The notes: generated from the sequence alone by a model not told the origin. Shown: positions 1-12,129, counted from the first letter of the stretch. The stretch is DNA of 64,000 nucleotides from Pelomonas cellulosilytica (GCF_021353265.1 NZ_JAJTWU010000005.1:186001-250000); one strand, 5' to 3'. Numbers and translations are program-made.

Positions 1-117
1 CGCTGAAAGGGCAGCCCCGAAGGCCATGAAGATGGAGGGCGATAATAACCGAACCCCCTGTTTTCAAGCCGTCGAACACCAGGTTTCTGGCGTGTGGCTT
101 ACATCTGAAAACCCTTC

Positions 118-413
118 ATGAGCCTCTCTCCTGACGACGTCAGCCGTATCGCCCATCTGGCCCGGCTGGAACTGCAGCCGGCCCAGTCCGACGCCCTGCT
201 CGGGCAACTCAACGGCTTCTTCGAGATCGTCGGCCAGATGAGCGCCGTGGACACCGCCGGCGTCGAGCCGCTGTACACGCCGCTGTCGGCCATCCAGCAG
301 GTGCAACTGCGCCTGCGCGACGACGTGGTCACCGAGACCAACCAGCGCGAGCGCAACCAGCAGAGCGCCCCGGCCGTCGAGGACGGCCTCTTCCTCGTTC
401 CCAAGGTCATCGA

Positions 414-417
<4 letters not shown>
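118..417 (+). CDS. gatC: Asp/Glu-tRNA amidotransferase subunit C
   Basis: Small 99-residue subunit of the GatCAB amidotransferase, which converts misacylated Asp-tRNA(Asn) and/or Glu-tRNA(Gln) to the amidated forms in the cytoplasm. It wraps around GatA and stabilises the complex. The sequence begins with the family's usual pattern ([17 protein letters not shown]) and has the GVEPLYTP segment followed by an LRDD stretch. The length is normal. The stop overlaps the gatA start by 4 nt (ATGA), so the two are translationally coupled, and gatB follows. The upstream 117 bp probably hold the operon promoter. Confidence 0.95.
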
Positions 418-1903
<1,486 letters not shown>

Positions 1904-1904
<1 letters not shown>

Positions 1905-1981
1905 TGGCCCCCACGCTCACTTTGTTCGCTGCCCCCCGAGGGGGTGCGAGCCTCCTTGAGGCGGCTCTGCGGAGTCTCTGA
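1904..1981. repeat. REP-like extragenic sequence between gatA and gatB
   Basis: The short gap holds a stretch reading cccccacgctcac...gttcgctgcc, then ccccgaggggg and agcctccttgaggcggc. From memory, near-identical copies are scattered between genes in many Burkholderiales (Comamonadaceae and Rubrivivax/Roseateles relatives). The ccccgaggggg core is an inverted repeat. A 25-codon ORF (MAPTLTLFAAPRGG...) also spans it, opening at the gatA stop (TGATG), but this looks like an accident of the repeat. It is the only copy noticed in the window. Confidence 0.55.
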
Positions 1982-1983
1982 AC

Positions 1984-3435
<1,452 letters not shown>

Positions 3436-3441
3436 GGCCGA

Positions 3442-3463
3442 GGGCAAGACCTGCATCTTGCCC
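3442..3463. terminator. Stem-loop after gatB
   Basis: Perfect 8-bp stem GGGCAAGA / TCTTGCCC with a 6-nt loop, 6 bp past the gatB stop and between convergent genes. There is no T tract on either side, so it is at best a weak or 3'-end-protecting hairpin. Confidence 0.4.
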
Positions 3464-3508
3464 CACCCCTTGCGAGGCCGGTCCGCGCCCCGCGCGGGCC
3501 TGGTGCCG

Positions 3509-4201
3509 CTACTTCGCGCCCGACTTGGACGTCGCCGGTGGCGTTGTCCGCGGCATCTCGTTGAGCGGCGGCAGCGTGCCCGGGGCGGTGCCGGTCCAGA
3601 GCTTCTTCAGGCGCGCCAGTTCGGCATCGAAGCGCGTGTTGATGCGCACGATCTCGGCCTTCTGGTTCTCGATGAGCACCTGCTGCGCCTCGACGGACGC
3701 ATCGTTGGCATCGAGCTGCTGCTTGAGCTTGGGAGGCAGCGGCTTGCCCTTATAGAACTCGGCCTCGTCCAGCAGTGGCTTGCGCTCGGTGCCGAGGTCC
3801 TTGATGCGGCGCTCGGAGATGCGCATCGCCTTGCTGGCGTCATCCAGCGCTGCATTGCGCGCCTGCTGGTGGGCGGTCTCGTTGGGGTAGCGCTGCATCA
3901 GCGTGCGGTCACGGCGGATGGCGTCCAGCTGGGCGGCACGTTCCGCGGCGGCGCGGCGGTCGGCGGCGTCCTTGGCGGCGCGCTCCTCGGGGCTCATGAA
4001 GGGCGGCAGCGTCGCGCGCTGCGAGCCGTCGGCGTTGAGCACTCGCTGCTCGCGCGACACGCATTCGGCAATCGGCCGGTCGCTCGTGAGTTTGCGGCCA
4101 TCGGGCGTCGTGCAGGTGTAGATGCCCTTGCCCGGGGCACCGTCTTGCGCGTGGACCGCGGTGACAGCCAGCAGGCCGGCAACGAGCAGCAGGGCACGCA
4201 T
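3509..4201 (-). CDS. DUF4124-domain periplasmic protein
   Basis: The 230-residue protein has a clear Sec signal peptide (MRALLLVAGLLAVTAVHAQ). A short DUF4124-like segment follows (GIYTCTTPDGRKLTSDRPIAEC), with two cysteines that could pair. The rest is a long charged Ala/Arg/Glu-rich helical region, probably coiled coil, ending in a Pro/Thr-rich tail. The ATG at 4201 is preferred over a longer open frame because the signal peptide starts there. It sits 7 bp downstream of pyrE on the same strand, so the two may be co-transcribed. The family's function is unknown. Confidence 0.8.
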   Translation of the reverse strand: MRALLLVAGLLAVTAVHAQDGAPGKGIYTCTTPDGRKLTSDRPIAECVSREQRVLNADGSQRATLPPFMSPEERAAKDAADRRAAAERAAQLDAIRRDRTLMQRYPNETAHQQARNAALDDASKAMRISERRIKDLGTERKPLLDEAEFYKGKPLPPKLKQQLDANDASVEAQQVLIENQKAEIVRINTRFDAELARLKKLWTGTAPGTLPPLNEMPRTTPPATSKSGAK

Positions 4202-4208
4202 CGGGGGC

Positions 4209-4874
4209 TCAGACGCCGTAGCGCTCGCGGTAGGCCAGCACTGCCGGGCGGTGCGAGGCCAGCTGGGGCGTGCCGTCCAGGTAGGCCAGCAGGTCGGCCA
4301 GGCCCGCGACGGCGACGACCGGCAAGCCGTAGCGCTGCTGCACCTGCTGCACGGCGGAGTGGGCGCTGTCGACACCGTTCTCGGCCGCCTTCTCCTGGCG
4401 GTCCAGCGCGATGGCGACACCGCAGGGCGTGGCGCCGGCGGCTTCGATCATCTGGATGGACTCTCGCACCGACGTGCCGGCCGAGATGACGTCGTCGATG
4501 ATGAGCACGCGGCCCTTCACCGGCGCGCCGACGAGGGTGCCCCCTTCTCCGTGGTCCTTCGCTTCCTTGCGGTTGTAGGCGAACGGGACGTTATGGCCAC
4601 GCCGCGCCAGCTCCATCGACACCGCGGCAGCCAGCGTGATGCCCTTGTAGGCCGGGCCGAAGATCATGTCGAACGCGAGGCCCGACGCGATCAGGCGCTC
4701 GGCGTAGAAGCTGGCGAGGCGGCCGAGCTTGGCGCCGTCGTCGAACAGGCCGGCGTTGAAGAAGTACGGACTGAGCCGGCCCGCCTTGGTCTTGAACTCG
4801 CCGAAGCGCAGGACGCCTGCCTCGACGGCAAACGCGACAAAGGACTGGGCGAGGGAGTCGGCGGCGATGGACAT
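4209..4874 (-). CDS. pyrE: Orotate phosphoribosyltransferase
   Basis: The 221-residue PyrE catalyses orotate + PRPP to orotidine 5'-monophosphate in de novo pyrimidine synthesis (cytosolic homodimer). Visible motifs are FKTKAGRLSPYFFNAG near the N terminus (family TLKSGR/SPYFFN block), the flexible-loop KEAKDHGEGG and the PRPP-binding signature VLIIDDVISAGTS at about residues 123-135. The length matches proteobacterial PyrE. A strong terminator for the gene upstream on the same strand lies just before it, so pyrE probably has its own promoter. Confidence 0.97.
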   Translation of the reverse strand: MSIAADSLAQSFVAFAVEAGVLRFGEFKTKAGRLSPYFFNAGLFDDGAKLGRLASFYAERLIASGLAFDMIFGPAYKGITLAAAVSMELARRGHNVPFAYNRKEAKDHGEGGTLVGAPVKGRVLIIDDVISAGTSVRESIQMIEAAGATPCGVAIALDRQEKAAENGVDSAHSAVQQVQQRYGLPVVAVAGLADLLAYLDGTPQLASHRPAVLAYRERYGV

Positions 4875-4895
4875 GTGACAAAGATTCTAGGGGGC

Positions 4896-4935
4896 AAAAA
4901 AACAGGCCCGACCCCTAGAAAGGGCGCGGGCCTGT
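4896..4935 (-). terminator. Rho-independent terminator of the TonB receptor gene
   Basis: Perfect 9-bp stem ACAGGCCCG / CGGGCCTGT (4902-4910 and 4927-4935). On the minus strand it is followed by a run of seven T (4896-4902 read as A on plus). It lies about 40 bp past the receptor stop and just before pyrE. Confidence 0.85.
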
Positions 4936-4978
4936 GCTGGTTTTCACCGGTCGGGCTGAAGCCCGCCCAGTCAGGGGG

Positions 4979-7258
4979 TCAGAACGACGCCTTGAACTGC
5001 ACGCCGTAGCTGCGCGGCTCGTTGACGATGCCGGTCAGGTTATTGAAGTCGATGGCAGCGACGACCTGGCGGTGGTCGGTGATGTTGCGGCCGTAGGCGG
5101 CCACCTCGTACTTGCCGTTGGCCCAGCCATAGCCCACGCGCAGACCGCCTTCCAGCGCCGACTTGGCGGTGTACTCGACGGCCTTGTAGAGGAACATGTC
5201 GTACTTGTCTTTATAGGCCCAGTCGGTCAGCACGGTCAGCTCGCCGCCGGCCAGCTCGGTGCTGTACTTCAGCGTCCAGTTCCACACCAGCTTGGGTGCG
5301 CGCGGCAGCGGATTTCCGTTGATGCTGACGATCTTGTCCGAGGCCGGGAAGCCGGCGACCAGCGGGTTCAGCACCGTGCATGGGGCACCGCAGGCCCGCA
5401 CGAACAGGTTGGGGTCCTTGATCTCCGTGTCGTTGTATGACAGACCCAGCGTCGTGCGCCAGTCGCGGGCGATGATGGCCTGCGCATCGATCTCGAAGCC
5501 CTGGCCCTCGGCCTTGGCGGCGTTGACGAGGCGGTTCTGGTTGACCGAGCCGCTGCCAGCGGTGAGCTGCATGTCCTTCACGCGGTACTTGAACACCGTG
5601 CCGCTGATGCGGGCGGTGTTGTCCAGCAGGTCGGCCTTGAAGCCGGCCTCCACGGACAGCACCTTCTCGGCGTTGCCGATCGAGATCGTGTCGCCGAACA
5701 GCACGCGGCCCTGGATGGACGGCGCGCGGTAGCCGGTGGCGACGCGGGCGAACAGGCTGGTGGCCTTGTCCAGCGCATAGTTGGCGCCCAGGTCCCAGCT
5801 CCAGTTGGACGCTTTGGGGTTGGCCGTCAGCGGGCCGACGTTGGCGCCACCGAAGGGCGTCTGCGTTCGGGCAGCGTCGAAGTCCTTCTGGTCGTGCGTG
5901 TAGCGCAGGCCGGCGGTCACCTTGAGCTCCGGCGTGACGGCGTACTTGATGTTGCCGAAACCGGCCCAGGACTTGGCTTCCTGGTGCTGCACGGCATAAC
6001 CGTTCTGCGGGTCGCCGGCGCTGAAGCTGTCGTAGTTGAAGCTGTCCACCTGCAGCTTCTCGTTGAAGTAGTAAAGCCCCGCGATCCACTGCAGCGGATC
6101 CCCGGTGTTGGACTGCAGCCGGAACTCCTGCGTCGTCTGGCGCAGGTAGGGGATACCGTCTGCGGTCTGCGAATCGAACGGGATGTTGGCTTTCTGGCTG
6201 CCGTAGTCGGGGCCGGACACGCCGTTGTTCGGGCCGAAGCCGCCGTCCACGTCGCCGCGGCTGTAGAACTTAGCCTGGTCGTGCGCGGTGATCGAGTACA
6301 GCGACACGCCGTCGAAGTCCCAGCGCAGCCGGGCGCTGACTTCGCTGGACTTCAGCGTCTGCGAGTTATAGCCGTCGGTGGGGTAGTAGCTGTCGTTGTA
6401 GCCATCCACCAGCTCGTTCGTGCCCTGCTTGATGATGTTGGCGCGGAAGGTCGTGGCCGTGCCCTTGTAGTCACGCGCCTGCACCTTGAAAAGACCCTCG
6501 AAGCCGCTCGTCTTGTACAGCGCCTGCACGCGGATGGCCTTGTCGTTGTAGCCCTCGAGGTCGGCAGTCGCGCTGCCGGTGGCGGCCAGCGGGTTGTGGA
6601 CGCGATCGTCCTGGCGCTGCACGAGGCCGGCCACGCGCAGCGACAGCTCGCTGTTGACCGGCGCGTTGACGGCAGCCTCCAGGTTCATCGCATTCCAGCG
6701 GCCGAAGCCCAGGTTGGCATAACCTTCCAGCCGCTTGGTCGGCTTGGCGGAGTCGAACTTCATGACGCCGGCCGGCGAGTTACGGCCGAACAGCGTGCCC
6801 TGCGGGCCGCGCAGCAGCTCGACCTGCTCCATGTCGAAGACCGGGAAACCCTTCAGCGCAATGCTCTCCTGAACGACGTCGTCGTACACCAGCCCCACCG
6901 GCTGGGAGGCGTTCATGTCGAAGTCGGTGTTGCCCAGGCCGCGCACATAGAAGCGCGGGAAGGTACGGCCATAGTCGGACTCGATGTTCAGGCTCGGCAC
7001 CTTGCCTGCCAGCGCGCGGATGTCCTGACCGCTGGCGTTGTAGACGTCGAGCTCTTCCGACTTGATGGCCGAGATGGACTGGGGCACGTCTTTCAGGTTC
7101 TCGGCCCGGCGGCTGCCGGTGACGATGACGGCCTGCAGCTGGTTCACGTCCTTCTTGGCGTCGGCCGCGGGAGCCTCCTGCGCCAGCGCGGCCGGCACGG
7201 GGAAGGCCGCGCTCAGCGCCAGCACAAGCAGGGTCGGAGTGATGCGGGGATACGGCAT
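4979..7258 (-). CDS. TonB-dependent outer-membrane receptor
   Basis: The 759-residue protein has a signal peptide (LLVLALSAAFPVPAALA), a TonB-box-like segment (LQAVIVTGSR) and the plug domain (DVPQSISAIKSEEL, then VELLRGPQGTLFGRNSPAG). The long beta-barrel ends in a C-terminal Phe (VQFKASF), the outer-membrane insertion signal. The family imports siderophores, cobalamin, sugars or other large substrates using TonB/ExbBD energy. The plug and barrel resemble the FecA/CirA-like and xenobiotic/siderophore receptor groups, and the substrate cannot be read from sequence. It stands alone, with a terminator downstream and no uptake genes beside it. Confidence 0.93.
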   Translation of the reverse strand: MPYPRITPTLLVLALSAAFPVPAALAQEAPAADAKKDVNQLQAVIVTGSRRAENLKDVPQSISAIKSEELDVYNASGQDIRALAGKVPSLNIESDYGRTFPRFYVRGLGNTDFDMNASQPVGLVYDDVVQESIALKGFPVFDMEQVELLRGPQGTLFGRNSPAGVMKFDSAKPTKRLEGYANLGFGRWNAMNLEAAVNAPVNSELSLRVAGLVQRQDDRVHNPLAATGSATADLEGYNDKAIRVQALYKTSGFEGLFKVQARDYKGTATTFRANIIKQGTNELVDGYNDSYYPTDGYNSQTLKSSEVSARLRWDFDGVSLYSITAHDQAKFYSRGDVDGGFGPNNGVSGPDYGSQKANIPFDSQTADGIPYLRQTTQEFRLQSNTGDPLQWIAGLYYFNEKLQVDSFNYDSFSAGDPQNGYAVQHQEAKSWAGFGNIKYAVTPELKVTAGLRYTHDQKDFDAARTQTPFGGANVGPLTANPKASNWSWDLGANYALDKATSLFARVATGYRAPSIQGRVLFGDTISIGNAEKVLSVEAGFKADLLDNTARISGTVFKYRVKDMQLTAGSGSVNQNRLVNAAKAEGQGFEIDAQAIIARDWRTTLGLSYNDTEIKDPNLFVRACGAPCTVLNPLVAGFPASDKIVSINGNPLPRAPKLVWNWTLKYSTELAGGELTVLTDWAYKDKYDMFLYKAVEYTAKSALEGGLRVGYGWANGKYEVAAYGRNITDHRQVVAAIDFNNLTGIVNEPRSYGVQFKASF

Positions 7259-7439
7259 AGGAAATCCTCGGATGACGGGTGAGACGGGGGAGGAGGGGAG
7301 ACGCAGCCGGGCATTTGTGATGCCGCCGGATTGCTACGGGATAGTAAAGATCACGTGACAGTTTCACGATGAAAGCGCCCCCCCTGTTGTGTCCATGCTG
7401 CACTGCGATACTGGGTCGCTGACCTCTGCTTTCACTGCC

Positions 7440-8231
7440 ATGCGCTTCATCACTGCCAACCTCAACGGCGTGCGTTCCGCCGCCAGCAAGGGTTTCTTCC
7501 AATGGCTCGAACAACAGCAGGCTGATGCGGTCGGCGTGCAGGAACTCAAGGCCCAGGCCGACGTCGTCGAGACGCAGTTCCGCAGCTGCGAGAAGCTGGA
7601 CGGCCATTTCCACTACGCCGAGAAGAAGGGCTATTCCGGCGTCGGTCTCTACACCCGCGAGGCGCCCAGCGACGTCATCACCGGCCTCGGCCTGCCCGAG
7701 TTCGACAGCGAGGGGCGGTGGGTCGAGAAGCGCTTCGACAAGCCCGGCCGCAAGCTCAGCCTGATCAGCGTCTACTTCCCCAGCGGCACCAGCGGCGAGG
7801 AGCGCCAGCAGGTGAAGTACCGCTTCCTCGACGCCGTCTACCCCCACCTGATGGCGCTGAAGGCTGAGCGCGAGTTCATCCTCGTGGCCGACGTCAACAT
7901 CGCGCACAAGGAAATCGACCTGAAGAACTGGCGCGGCAACCAGAAGAACAGCGGCTTTCTGCCGGAGGAGCGCGCCTGGCTCACCCGATTGTTCGACACG
8001 GCCGCTGGCGGCGGTCTCGTGGATGTCTTCCGCACGCTCAACGACAGGCCCGAGCAGTACACCTGGTGGAGCAACCGTGGTGCCGCGCGCGCGAACAACG
8101 TCGGGTGGCGGCTGGACTACCACCTGGCCACGCCCGGCGTCGCCGCACTCGCGCGAGCCGAGTCCATCTACACCGGCCAGCTGTTCAGCGACCACGCGCC
8201 GCTGACGATCGACTACGACTTCACGCTCTGA
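7440..8231 (+). CDS. xthA: Exodeoxyribonuclease III family AP endonuclease
   Basis: The 263-residue member of the ExoIII/EEP superfamily cleaves DNA at abasic sites and degrades duplex DNA from 3' ends in base excision repair. Motifs are the N-terminal MRFITANLNGVRSA, the metal-binding Glu in QELKAQ, DVNIAHKEIDLKN, and the C-terminal SDHAPLTIDYDF catalytic block. The start is the ATG at 7440, because MRFITANLNG is the family's beginning; the open frame continues 17 codons further upstream. It is divergent from the TonB receptor gene across 181 bp. Confidence 0.95.
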   Translation: MRFITANLNGVRSAASKGFFQWLEQQQADAVGVQELKAQADVVETQFRSCEKLDGHFHYAEKKGYSGVGLYTREAPSDVITGLGLPEFDSEGRWVEKRFDKPGRKLSLISVYFPSGTSGEERQQVKYRFLDAVYPHLMALKAEREFILVADVNIAHKEIDLKNWRGNQKNSGFLPEERAWLTRLFDTAAGGGLVDVFRTLNDRPEQYTWWSNRGAARANNVGWRLDYHLATPGVAALARAESIYTGQLFSDHAPLTIDYDFTL

Positions 8232-8409
8232 AGCGAGCAGAAGGGCGATAGAAGCGCTCGGTTGCAGCGCGTAACGAGCCGCTACGGTGTGGCCCGCCCT
8301 CCTACAGTCGGTTGGGCACGGAGCCGACCCCGGCGCCGAAGCGACCTGTCTAGAGTGGATTCCAGCCGGTGGCAATGGCCGGCTCCCCAAGCTTTGAAAG
8401 GAATCCACC

Positions 8410-8883
8410 ATGTCCACCCTCAAGACCGCCACCTCCGCGCTGACCGCCGTCGCCCTCGTCACCGGCATCAGCCTGGCCTGGGCTCAGGCCGACGACTCGG
8501 CGCAGCCCACACCGTCGACGACCGCCGCCGGCACGATGCCGAGCGAGCAGACGCCCGCCGACCCGAACGCGCCCACGACCGGCACGATGGCCGTTGACCC
8601 GGCCAACACCGGCGCCCCCGCGGCCACCAACCCGCCGGTCGACAGCACGGCGCAACTGCCGGCCAACAGCACGGCCACGCCGAACTCGCTGAACACCAAC
8701 CAGGCGGCGACGAATGCCAACGGTGCGCCCTCGTCGAGCAGCATGGACAACAGCAACACATCGACGGCCAATAGCAGCTCGATGTCCAGCCCGTCGACCG
8801 GCACCGACAGCACGTACAACAACAATGCCACCAACAACCGCGGCAGCACTTACGAGCCCGCACCGCGCGCCGACCGGAACTGA
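8410..8883 (+). CDS. Secreted Ser/Thr/Asn/Pro-rich low-complexity protein
   Basis: The 157-residue protein has a signal peptide (MSTLKTATSALTAVALVTGISLAWAQ). A disordered tail dominated by Thr, Asn, Ser, Ala and Pro follows, with no cysteine and no recognisable fold. An AAGGA ribosome-binding site (about 8395) precedes the ATG. It could be a periplasmic or surface linker-like protein. Similar small proteins are common in Burkholderiales and have no assigned function. The next gene starts 37 bp downstream, so co-expression with the L,D-transpeptidase-like genes is possible. Confidence 0.7.
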   Translation: MSTLKTATSALTAVALVTGISLAWAQADDSAQPTPSTTAAGTMPSEQTPADPNAPTTGTMAVDPANTGAPAATNPPVDSTAQLPANSTATPNSLNTNQAATNANGAPSSSSMDNSNTSTANSSSMSSPSTGTDSTYNNNATNNRGSTYEPAPRADRN

Positions 8884-8920
8884 TCGAGTACCGCTGACAG
8901 GACGCGCCCGCTGAACCGCC

Positions 8921-9745
8921 ATGCGATTCGACGACACGCGCCCGAAGGATGCCGCCGCCGGCGCTGCCCGGCGCGACATCCTCTCCGGCCTGGGCCAGGG
9001 CGCGCTGATCGCCGCCGTGGCCCTGGCCGTTCTCTACGGCGCTTTCGGCCACCTCTTAAAGCGCCACCGCACGACGCCTGCAGCGCCGCCGCCACCGGTC
9101 GCCGTAGCACCCGTGACGCCGCCGCCCGCCATCCAGAGACGGCTCGACTTCGGCACGGCGAAGGCGCCCGCCGACGTGACTCGCGTCGCGGCCTGGGCCG
9201 TGGCGCAAGCCGACAACGGCGACCGCCCCTTCGCCATCGTCGACAAGCGCGGCGCAAGCCTTTACGTGTTCGACGTGACGGGCAAGCTGCTGGGCACCAG
9301 CCCCGTGCTGCTCGGCTACGCCGCGGGTGACCTCACCGTCGAAGGCATCGGCAACAAGAAGCTCGAGGACATCAAGCCGAGCGAACGCACGACACCGGCG
9401 GGCCGGTTCCAGTCCGAGCCGGGCCGCAATGCACACGATCAGGACGTCGTCTGGGTCGACTACGACGCCGCCGTGTCCATGCACCGCGTCATCAACAGCA
9501 ACCCGTCGGAGCGTCGCCTGCAGCGCCTGGCCACGCCCACGCCGGCCGACAACCGCATCAGCTGGGGCTGCATCAACGTCCCCGTCGCCTTCTTCGACAC
9601 GACGCTGTGGCCGAACATCGGCAAGGGCCGGGGCGTCGTCTACGTGCTGCCGGAGCGCCTGCCCCTTACCGCGTTCTTCCCTGGCGCCGCCGACACGCCG
9701 ACGCTGGCCCAGGCGGGCGGCCACGGTAACAGAGCCAGACCGTGA
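8921..9745 (+). CDS. L,D-transpeptidase-like (YkuD fold) membrane-anchored protein
   Basis: The 274-residue protein has one N-terminal membrane anchor (GALIAAVALAVLYGAFG), a Pro/Ala linker and a YkuD-type domain. The signature His (VSMHRVINSN) and the catalytic-Cys motif (ISWGCINV) are both present with the usual spacing. The family cross-links peptidoglycan (3-3 links) or attaches lipoproteins to it in the periplasm. The motif deviates from the canonical SHGC (Trp replaces His), so substrate or activity may differ. A paralogue follows directly downstream. Confidence 0.82.
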   Translation: MRFDDTRPKDAAAGAARRDILSGLGQGALIAAVALAVLYGAFGHLLKRHRTTPAAPPPPVAVAPVTPPPAIQRRLDFGTAKAPADVTRVAAWAVAQADNGDRPFAIVDKRGASLYVFDVTGKLLGTSPVLLGYAAGDLTVEGIGNKKLEDIKPSERTTPAGRFQSEPGRNAHDQDVVWVDYDAAVSMHRVINSNPSERRLQRLATPTPADNRISWGCINVPVAFFDTTLWPNIGKGRGVVYVLPERLPLTAFFPGAADTPTLAQAGGHGNRARP

Positions 9746-9835
9746 AGTTCTCGCCTGTGCGCGGGCGCTGCACGTTCCTAGACTGCCTGCCAAGGTGGTG
9801 CCAGGTGGCGCCACGCATGGACAGCGGGGCAGCAG

Positions 9836-10447
9836 GTGGACAGCAAATGGGCGAGCCGGGTCGGGGCCGGCGTTCTCGTGGGATGGAGCGTCATTTCGAT
9901 GGCGGCCGCCTCGGCCGACGTGGCGGTGCGGCCGGTGGCGCATGACGCGCAGGACGGCCGCCCCTTCGCCATCGTCGACAAGCGCCAGGCGACGCTCTCG
10001 GTCTACGCCGCCGATGGCCACCTTGTCGGCCGCACGGCCGCGCTACTGGGGCTGACGCCCGGCGATGTCGAGCCGGCCAGCGCGCGCGGCAAGACGCCGG
10101 GCCAGCTCGGCACGCACGAACGCGTGACACCCGCCGGCCGCTTCGAGGCCATACCGGGCCGCAATCTCAACGGCGAGCGTGTCGTCTGGTTCAACTACGA
10201 CACCCACCTCGCGATCCACCGGCTGCGGCCGGTGGCGGCCAGCCAGCGCCGCCCCGAGCGCCTGGTTTCCGCCCACGCGCAGGACCACCGCATCACGTTC
10301 GGCTGCGTCGTCGTCGACCCGGCCTTCTTCGACGATGTCGTGCTGCCGACGCTGGGCAACGGCCCGAGCCTCGTCTACATCCTGCCGGAGCGCGACGCCG
10401 TCGCGGCCGGCACGGCGGGGTCCTCTCGCGCCGCTGCCGCGCCCTGA
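9836..10447 (+). CDS. Second L,D-transpeptidase-like paralogue
   Basis: The 203-residue protein has a signal peptide (VGWSVISMAAASA) instead of a membrane anchor. Its catalytic domain is clearly related to the preceding gene: both share DGRPFAIVDKR-type starts, ERVTPAGRFEAIPGRN, a His in LAIHRLRPV and a Cys in ITFGCVVVDPAFFDD. The start is a GTG at 9836, chosen because the signal peptide begins there. Divergence is about half of positions by eye, so this is an old tandem duplication. Both paralogues keep the His and Cys, but the motif around Cys (TFGCVVV) is atypical and catalysis is uncertain. Confidence 0.8.
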   Translation: MDSKWASRVGAGVLVGWSVISMAAASADVAVRPVAHDAQDGRPFAIVDKRQATLSVYAADGHLVGRTAALLGLTPGDVEPASARGKTPGQLGTHERVTPAGRFEAIPGRNLNGERVVWFNYDTHLAIHRLRPVAASQRRPERLVSAHAQDHRITFGCVVVDPAFFDDVVLPTLGNGPSLVYILPERDAVAAGTAGSSRAAAAP

Positions 10448-10512
10448 GCGGCTGAGCCTCGGGGCAATCCCGGAGGCCGGCTGATCGAGAAGCACCGTTC
10501 CAGGCAGGAAAA

Positions 10513-12129
10513 TTGCGAGCCCTGCCGCGGGCTACCGCCCGCCTCTCCGCCCCACTGGGCCCACCTGGAACGAACGACGTGACTACCTCCACCCCCGCGA
10601 CCGATCCGGCCGCGTCCGGCCGCAGCATCCTCGGCCAGCCCAACTCCCTCTTCGTCCTGTTCTTCACGGAGATGTGGGAGCGCTTCTCCTACTACGGCAT
10701 GCGCGGCCTGCTCGTGCTGTTCCTGGTGTCCGAGGTCGCCAAGGGCGGCTGGGGCTGGACGCGCGCCGAGGCGACCACCCTGTACGGCTGGTACACGATG
10801 GGCGCCTACCTGCTGCCCGTGCTGGGCGGCTACATCGCCGACCGGATGCTGGGCACGCGACGCGCGGTGCTGATAGGCGGCTTCGTCATCGCGGCGGGCC
10901 ACGTGTCGATGTTCCTGAACACGGTGCCGAGCTTCTATGCCGGCCTGGCGCTCGTCGTGCTGGGCACAGGGCTGTTCAAGCCCAACGTGTCGGCCATCGT
11001 CGGCCAGCTCTACGGGCCCGACGAAGACAACGCCCGCGACGGCGGCTACACACTGTTCTACATGGGCGTGAACGCGGGCGCCTTCTTCGGCATCCTGCTG
11101 TGCGGCTACATCGGCGAGAAGGTGTCCTGGCACCTCGGCTTCGGTCTGGCGGGCCTGTTCATGATCCTCGGCGCGCTGCAGTTCTATTTCAGCCAGGCCA
11201 TTTTCGGCGCCATCGGCGAGCCGCCGCGGCCCGGCGAGAAGGCGGCCGTCACCGCTGCGCAAGATGAATCGCCGGCCCACGTCGTGGCCGACCGCCTGAA
11301 GGCCATCTTCGTGTTCTCGTTCTTCACGATCTTCTTCTGGTTCGCCTTCGAGCAGGCCGGCGGCTCGATGACGATCTTCGCGGCCGACTACACCGACCGC
11401 ACGCTGGTCGGCGCCAGCGGCTTCGCGTTCAAGGTCATCAACTCGCTGATGACGGTGCTGCCCGCGTTCATCCTGACCTGGCTGCTGTGGAAGCTCAACC
11501 GCGCCACCGGCAGCCGCTACTTGCTGGCCAATGGCCTGCTGGCGCTCGCCTTCGCCGTCATCTGGGGCCTGGTGATCTGGATGCTGGGCCGCGAGTTCGC
11601 GCTGGAGCAGTCCGAGGTGCCGGCCAGCTGGTTCGGTGTGCTGAACTCCTTCTTCCTCGTCATCCTGGCGCCGAGCTTCTCCAAGATGTGGGAGCGTCGG
11701 TGGAACCCGCCCGGCCCGGTGAAGTTCGGCCTGGGCCTGGTGCTGCTGGGCCTGGGCTTCGCGGCGCTGTCGTACGGCTCGGCCGGCATTCCACAAGGCG
11801 CCAAGACGGCGCAGGTCAGCATGCTCTACCTGACGCTGGCCTACCTGCTGCACACGATGGGCGAGCTGTGCCTGTCGCCGGTGGGCCTGTCCTACATCTC
11901 CAAGCTGGCACCGGCGCGGCTGCTGGGCGTCATGTTCGGCGTCTGGTTCCTGAACACCGCCATCGCCAACAAGCTGGCCGGCGTCAGCGGCTCGTTCATC
12001 GACGAGATTTCAACGCGTTACTCGATGTCGGCCTTCTTCCTGATCTTCACGGTCATCCCCATTGCAGCCGGATTGGTGCTGATGGCGATGACGCCGCTCA
12101 TGAAGAAATGGATGCACGGCGTGCATTGA
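10513..12129 (+). CDS. POT-family proton-coupled peptide transporter
   Basis: The 538-residue MFS transporter is of the proton-dependent oligopeptide (POT/PTR2) family, importing di-/tripeptides across the inner membrane. Diagnostic features are EMWERFSYYGMRGLL in helix 1 (the ExxERFxYY motif) and the GGYIADRMLG and GTGLFKPNVSAIVG loops. The protein is predicted to have 12-14 transmembrane helices. The TTG at 10513 has an AGGCAGGA sequence upstream. A GTG at 10579 would shorten the protein by 22 residues and is an equally possible start, since homologues begin near GQPNSLFVLFFTE. Confidence 0.92.
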   Translation: MRALPRATARLSAPLGPPGTNDVTTSTPATDPAASGRSILGQPNSLFVLFFTEMWERFSYYGMRGLLVLFLVSEVAKGGWGWTRAEATTLYGWYTMGAYLLPVLGGYIADRMLGTRRAVLIGGFVIAAGHVSMFLNTVPSFYAGLALVVLGTGLFKPNVSAIVGQLYGPDEDNARDGGYTLFYMGVNAGAFFGILLCGYIGEKVSWHLGFGLAGLFMILGALQFYFSQAIFGAIGEPPRPGEKAAVTAAQDESPAHVVADRLKAIFVFSFFTIFFWFAFEQAGGSMTIFAADYTDRTLVGASGFAFKVINSLMTVLPAFILTWLLWKLNRATGSRYLLANGLLALAFAVIWGLVIWMLGREFALEQSEVPASWFGVLNSFFLVILAPSFSKMWERRWNPPGPVKFGLGLVLLGLGFAALSYGSAGIPQGAKTAQVSMLYLTLAYLLHTMGELCLSPVGLSYISKLAPARLLGVMFGVWFLNTAIANKLAGVSGSFIDEISTRYSMSAFFLIFTVIPIAAGLVLMAMTPLMKKWMHGVH

